From Lepidurus packardi (lineage: Eukaryota; Arthropoda; Branchiopoda; Notostraca; Triopsidae), in contig JAKZAN010000001.1 of NCBI GenBank assembly GCA_023053545.1, positions 5,042,565-5,106,564 on the forward strand: a DNA stretch of 64,000 nt, in the 5' to 3' direction. The first letter of the stretch is position 1; each line of letters begins with the position of its first letter. The translations under genes and the position numbers were made by a program. The notes under the pieces were generated by a model, which saw nothing but the letters and a program-made list of their open reading frames with translations, searched no databases and had not been told where the DNA came from. Of the stretch, positions 58,796 through 64,000 are shown one piece after another.

Positions 58796-61496
58796 ATGGA
58801 TAAAGTTGTGGGAAATGTGGCGCTTTCGCGCCAATTATCGCCGCGTTTTATGCAGATTTCTTCTGCTTTCTTCTACGGTGGGGCTTCTTTTTTAATTACC
58901 GTGGTTAATAAAAGTATTCTCACTAGTTACAAGTAAGTTTTGTGCTTATTTACATTTGCTCTTAATGTTTGCCATAGTATAGGTAGATAAGCAGTGAGAG
59001 TGACTGTTTTAATAGTGCTTAGATAGTGTATACGTGTACGGTACCTTTACCAGCTCGTTGATAATTTCACACGCAACACGGTTATTATCATTTTCGAGAT
59101 AAGTTATCTTTCATAAAAAAATGTGCACGTGTAACTCACGCAATGCACTTATAATATTTTCGTTTCGTCATCGACCCTTGAGGGGAGTTATGCTCCCAGT
59201 ATACGGACGACGACCAACGACTTATCTATAGGTTACTGTTCGTCTAATTTTGTCGGTCGCTTGAGTCATTTATGTGATCTTCAAAAAGCCGTAACTGAAT
59301 CTTGCAGAACCCATGAGAACTTGAAACTGCAATAATATAATCCCATGCAATCAGAAATACTTTATCTTTACGACAAAGATAATTGCCTACGATGCAACCA
59401 ATTTTCCTCGTCGCAAGCGAGCGACGAAATAAAAGAAAAATTAAATAAAAATTAAAAAAAAAATTAAATAAAAGAAACGCCAAGGACGTATGTCGTTTTT
59501 TCGTTCGGCGGTTTACAATTGCCCTATAGGGAGACGTTTATCTTTCGTATCGTCGAAGTATAATAAAAAATGAAAAAAAAATCTGAGTTAAATGAGTTCT
59601 TAGGATGAACATAATAGCTTAGGGAGCCATCCATGTCGTCGCCAGGGATCAATTTCCCGGTGGTGGTAACGTTAGTCACGCCGACATTCTTGCCCTTTTG
59701 TAAATTCGTCAGAAATGCATTATTAAAAGAGCCCAAAGCAGCTCATCAGACGCAGCCTTGAAGGCGAACTTTAGAGTCGGGCTCCGCTTTTTTGCTCTTC
59801 TCATTTCAGTTGTCTTTACAAAAACTGCCCCATTGGTTAGCTAGGGGCAAGGTTACCATTTTGTATTAAGGGTATAGGGGAACATTGACCTTAGTACACC
59901 ATCCGCTGTTAAGACACTTAATTTAACGTCTTTCATTGCAATTACCATTTTTTTCCTCCTCAGATTCCCGTCTTTCCAAGTCCTCGGATTAGGACAGGTA
60001 ATTCCAGTCCAACTAAAGAAATAAAACTTACGAAATCTTATTTCTTTAGATGTTTTCCACTGTATTGGTGCTGTTTATAGCCAAGAGATGCAAAATAATC
60101 TCTTTTCCTGGCCTCGATCGCGATACTGTGAAGAAAGTATGTCAGATCTTTGAAGTTTTCCTTATATTTTATATTTTTTTCGTTTTCCTTTGTGATGGAA
60201 CTTAACTTTCTTTTCAACTAGATATGGCCTTTACCTTTAATATTTCTGGGCAATATGATCTTTGGCTTAGGAGGAACCAAAGAACTGAGGTAAAAACTTA
60301 CCGCTTTCATTTATACTGATTAACTTTAATTAGCTATTTTGTAAATCTAATTGTATGCCATGGTAGTTTGCCCATGTTCACTGTTCTAAGGAGGTTTTCT
60401 ATTTTAATGACCATGTTGGCAGAGTATTATATTCTGGGGTAATTATTAATTTTTTTAATTTCTCTGTGAGAAATTATGAAGCTATCTAATTATTAAATTT
60501 CTTACTAGACAAATTGCTTCTATGCCAGTGCAATTATCTGTATATATGATGATTCTGGGGGCTTTAATCGCTGCCAGGTAATGAATAGCTTGTCAAGGCG
60601 CAATTAGCGTCCATAACTCTGGTTTATAACTCGTACATACTTCTTCGGGCAGTAACGATATGGCATTCAGCTTGCAAGGCTACACTTTTGTGCTTCTCAA
60701 CGATATTTTTACAGCCACCAATGGCGTGTACCTTAAAAAGAAGCTGGATGCTAAAGAACTCGGCAAGTACGGGTTACTATACTACAACTCGCTTTTCATG
60801 TTCCTGCCAGCCTTTATCATCGCTTTCTACACCGGTGATGTTGACAAGGTTTGAATTTTAGACAACTTCTTCGAATTTTCTCCGAGAAACTCTTAATAGT
60901 AAATAAATAAATAAAACATTTTCTAGACAATGGACTATCCAAATTGGTTGGATTGGTCATTCCTTATTCAGTTTATAATGTCTTGTGTGATGGGATTCAT
61001 TTTATCCTACTCTACTTTGCTCTGCACCCAGCATAATTCTGCATTAACCACGACAATAGTTGGTTGTTTAAAGAACATTACAACTACATATCTTGGGATG
61101 GTCATCGGCGGGGATTACGTGTTCACTCTTACCAACTTCCTGGGCATCAATCTTAGGTAAAAAAAAATGAACGAAACAATTGTCTATTGCACAACCTTTT
61201 TTTTTGCCTCCACGGTCTGCCACAACAATGAAATAACGTGCATGAAAAAAGTAGCGCCTGTGGACAAGGAATAATTAAATAATATTTTGTTTTTTCTCAT
61301 CGTCTCAGAATCACATGATCTAGCTAAATCCTAAGGCCTTCTAGACAATCAAAGACTTGATTTTTTTCATTATTACATTTCTAGTGTGTTAGGAAGCTTG
61401 GTGTACACGTGGATAACGTTCAGGGAAAAACAAGCGCCCAAACACAGCAACGATTCCACCAAGAAAGCCCTCTTATCCAACACGAATCCAGCGTGA
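58796..61496 (+). CDS. Nucleotide-sugar transporter, SLC35D1/D2 type (fringe connection-like)
   Basis: Multi-pass ER/Golgi carrier that exchanges UDP-sugars (UDP-GlcA, UDP-GalNAc or UDP-GlcNAc in relatives) for UMP. Exons are 58796-58932, 59964-59997, 60050-60136, 60222-60289, 60367-60438, 60509-60577, 60653-60848, 60927-61156 and 61385-61496 (334 residues), all phases consistent. Markers are [90 protein letters not shown] and [15 protein letters not shown], following human SLC35D1. The first exon is separated by a 1 kb intron; the ATG at 58796 is the first in frame. It lies downstream of a Golgi glycosyltransferase on the same strand. Confidence 0.95.
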
Positions 61497-61767
61497 TGCA
61501 ACGATTTATGGTTTCGAAGTCGTTATTTGCGCATTCAGCTAACGTGCTTCTTTCCTTAAGATCGCAATCAGCTGTGCAAAGCCACTTTTGCAAGAGTGTT
61601 ATGTCTGCCTTTTCACGCACACGACACGCAGTCCATTGATATTTGCTTTTTAACCTGTTAAATATAGTTTTTTTATATTTTAAATACAGATGAACCCCAA
61701 GTTTATTTTTTCTTTCTCGTTCACTACCTCTAAAGAAACTAAACACGAAGATGATTGTTGTATCTCA

Positions 61768-64000
61768 CTAGGCTGCATGGTAACACCATTGGTCATTTTG
61801 TTTATGGAAATACCGGGACTGGAAGCTCACGCGCCTTTCGGAACGTTCAAACTGTAGAGTTCGCTGTTTATCTTCGATCTAAAATGGAAATCAAAGTTAA
61901 CTATACTGATGTCAGCACTTTCTGTGGGAAGTACGTAAGCTTTCTGCTCTGCAACAGTTGCGAAATCCTTCGTTCTGAGAGCCTGCGTCACACTCTGCCA
62001 GACTTTACGCGATTCGCATTGATTTTGCTGGACCAACGGCAAAACGTGCTTCTTCCCAACGGTCAAAGCTTTCACATCCAAGTATTTCGACCGTCCCTAT
62101 TGCACGGTATTGTAAAATAGACGAAAAATCCAAGAAAAGGAAGGAAAATCAGGGTCATTCCATTTATTTTCGCATTTAAGTAGCAAAATAAAAAGAAAAT
62201 AATAAAAAAAAACTTACATCATTGTAGTAGAACTCAAAGCCAGCGGTCCAATCACCTTGGATTTTGCAAACCGGAGTCGCTTCAGGGCCTTTCACCTCTG
62301 CTGATACACGGTGAGCTTTCCCGCCATAAAAGGGCTAGAAAAGACGCCATGTAAAAAAAATCACCATAATTTTCGGTTAGATAACGATTTTTTCACCTTG
62401 GTTTGGAATACAATGTTGGCACTATAGTGCGTCGCTGGGCAGGAAATGGAAGATTTCCCACCCAGTTCTAACCACGCTTCAGATAAAATCGATCGCAGAT
62501 AAACGGAGGGGAAGCTCATCGTATACCTAAGAACAAAAAAGACAATAAAACCGGTTAATAGCTTTTCCATAAAATATCCCAAGAACAATAGAGGCAGTTG
62601 TTACTAACCTCTCGTTGAATTCCGGTAAGAAAAGTTCCCAGGAATCGGACAAATCAATGGTCACAGACATGCCCATAAACTTGGCTGAAAACCCCATTGT
62701 TCCCTGTAAGCTGATCGTGTTGGGGGACTCCATATAAAAAGCTGTCACTATAATACCCACGCCAAGAAGTTAGACAAGCTTTAAAACCATCACAGCCATA
62801 ATTTTATTTTCGGTTCCTTCTTTTACCAGGTGGATGGTGAGAAACTTGTTCGGCTAAGAATCGGACAGTGTTGGCCTCTTTCCCTGGTGATTGTGATTGA
62901 CATGGCCATGAACAAGCAAAAACTTCACCCAATACTGGATTGTAAGGCTTGCGTGTCACACTTGAAGAAGGTAAGCCACTTGCTTCAATCCAACTTAAAT
63001 ACAATTCCAAAACGGACAAAAAACGAGTCTCAGGCGAATTCCCTTGCGCAATACTAGAAGAAAGGATTGTTAGACAGCATAAAAACAATAAAACAAACAA
63101 TAAATACATAAATAAAAAATAAAATTAATTAATTAAAATAATAATATTTTTTTATGTAAAATCAAATGACCAATAAATATACTGGCAAAAGACTGTTGCC
63201 TAGGCCGGTTATTATTTTTTTTAAATTTAATTATAATAAATAACACTAAGAAATAAACAATTTCAAGAAACGATTAAATATAAGATTAAAATGCTCAAAA
63301 TGTACCTAATAAAAAGATCAGTGTGGCTAAATCCATCCGCTAACATTTCCAGAAAGGAGCGGGGTTCGAGTAAAAAGGCCGGTAAGGAGAATCGCGTCAA
63401 TTCCATCCCAAGCTTACATTGTGACATTAGGGCCAACAACTGGCCTTTGGTTTCGTCCGTTTTTTTCCCATCCTCCTCGCTTGTAATTGGCGCTATGTCT
63501 TCAATGTCTGGCTCTTCTCCTTTCCGGCCTCCTTGCCCCGCCCATCCCACATTACTACCGCCGCCTGGGAAAATACAACAAAAATAACAATTACTAAATT
63601 GGAACCCTCTTTTGAACAGCGGTTTCGAAAATTTTGCAGTTAAATAATACTTTCGTGATTTCGGGCGAGAAATCGACCAAAGTAGCAACTAAAAAGACGT
63701 TAAAGCAAAGTTTGGTCTAACCTGCAGGCGAATTAGCGTGCTCCAGGCTCAACACGGGGCTACAAAACGAAAGTAAAAAGAAACAAGCGTGCACCAGCGA
63801 GATTAGCACGAGTGAGACTAACTACGGAACGTTAAACCAGTCCAGATAAGATTCTTAAGCGAAACAATAATTTTGTTTCGAAAAGCAGTAGACGGAGTTT
63901 TCAATTACTTGCTGTCTTGAGAGTTGGCTGTCCTGTTTTGGGGACTGCGGTTGGATAAGGGAGAATCTCCTAAGATGGCCATTGCTTGGGGTATCCGAAC
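61768..64000 (-). CDS. Oxysterol-binding protein-related protein (ORP9/10/11 branch), 5' part may be outside
   Basis: Lipid-transfer protein exchanging phosphatidylserine or sterol for PI4P at membrane contacts. Exons are about 63982-63909, 63759-63722, 63564-63306, 63053-62827, 62747-62609, 62526-62397, 62334-62218, 62096-61935 and 61878-61768, all phases consistent. The ORD domain shows LLALMSQCKLGMELTRFSLP, VTRKPYNPVLGEVF, the family signature EQVSHHPP, KFMGMSVTI, LELGGKSSISC, FYGGKAHRVSAEV and ESRKVWQSVTQAL. The first exon is open to the window edge (VRIPQAM before the ATG at 63982), so this may be an internal exon and a PH domain may lie further right. It converges with the SLC35D-like gene. 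Confidence 0.92.

Overview
The window is nuclear DNA from an animal, almost certainly an arthropod. Its genes are split by short GT-AG introns (mostly 50-80 bp) and packed tightly on both strands. The protein set is metazoan, including an arthropod Bric-a-brac BTB/Psq transcription factor, NKIRAS, NEURL2, class II ARF and CSA. Compact introns, a selenocysteine-encoding selenophosphate synthetase and many head-to-head gene pairs fit a crustacean, perhaps Daphnia-like. That placement is inference; no species was identified.

Layout. 1-5.6 kb is a housekeeping cluster: the 3' part of a tetraspanin (+), a UBE2E-type ubiquitin-conjugating enzyme (-), a 60-residue membrane microprotein and TIMM10 (+, 48 bp apart, possibly one dicistronic unit), NEURL2 (-) and the kappaB-Ras gene NKIRAS (+). 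5.6-32 kb is one large locus: about 12.5 kb without convincing genes, then bric-a-brac (bab) on + between 18.1 and 29.75 kb with long introns. Inside a bab intron lies an intact 305-codon ORF with a Psq helix-turn-helix, a second CENP-B/Tc5-like helical region and CtBP-type motifs. It could be a nested gene or an alternative 3' exon.

33-50.7 kb is very dense: an SLC10-like transporter (+), NTF2 (-), mRpL39 (+), KIN17 (-), CSA/ERCC8 (+), the mitochondrial RNase P methyltransferase TRMT10C (+), tRNA-Lys(UUU) (-), CDC20/fizzy (-), an ER glutathione peroxidase GPX7/8 (+), selenophosphate synthetase 2 (-) with an in-frame UGA and a SECIS-like hairpin, a small unknown ORF (+) and ARF4/5 (-). 50.7-54.5 kb is gene-poor, with repeats and a TTAA-flanked inverted-repeat element. 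54.6-64 kb holds a beta-1,3-glycosyltransferase (+), a pogo/Tigger-like element, an SLC35D nucleotide-sugar transporter (+) and an oxysterol-binding-protein-related protein (-, running off the right edge).

Functional themes: mitochondrial biogenesis (TIMM10, mRpL39, TRMT10C), genome maintenance and cell cycle (KIN17, CSA, CDC20), secretory pathway and glycosylation (ARF4/5, GPX7/8, SLC35D, beta-3-glycosyltransferase, ORP) and selenium metabolism. Non-coding DNA carries three short inverted-repeat transposon candidates, a four-copy degenerate repeat with a TGACGTC(A) core dispersed through the bab locus, long poly-T tracts and GAGAG-rich patches. All gene models were made by eye from reading frame, splice-site phase and protein similarity recalled from memory; no search was run.
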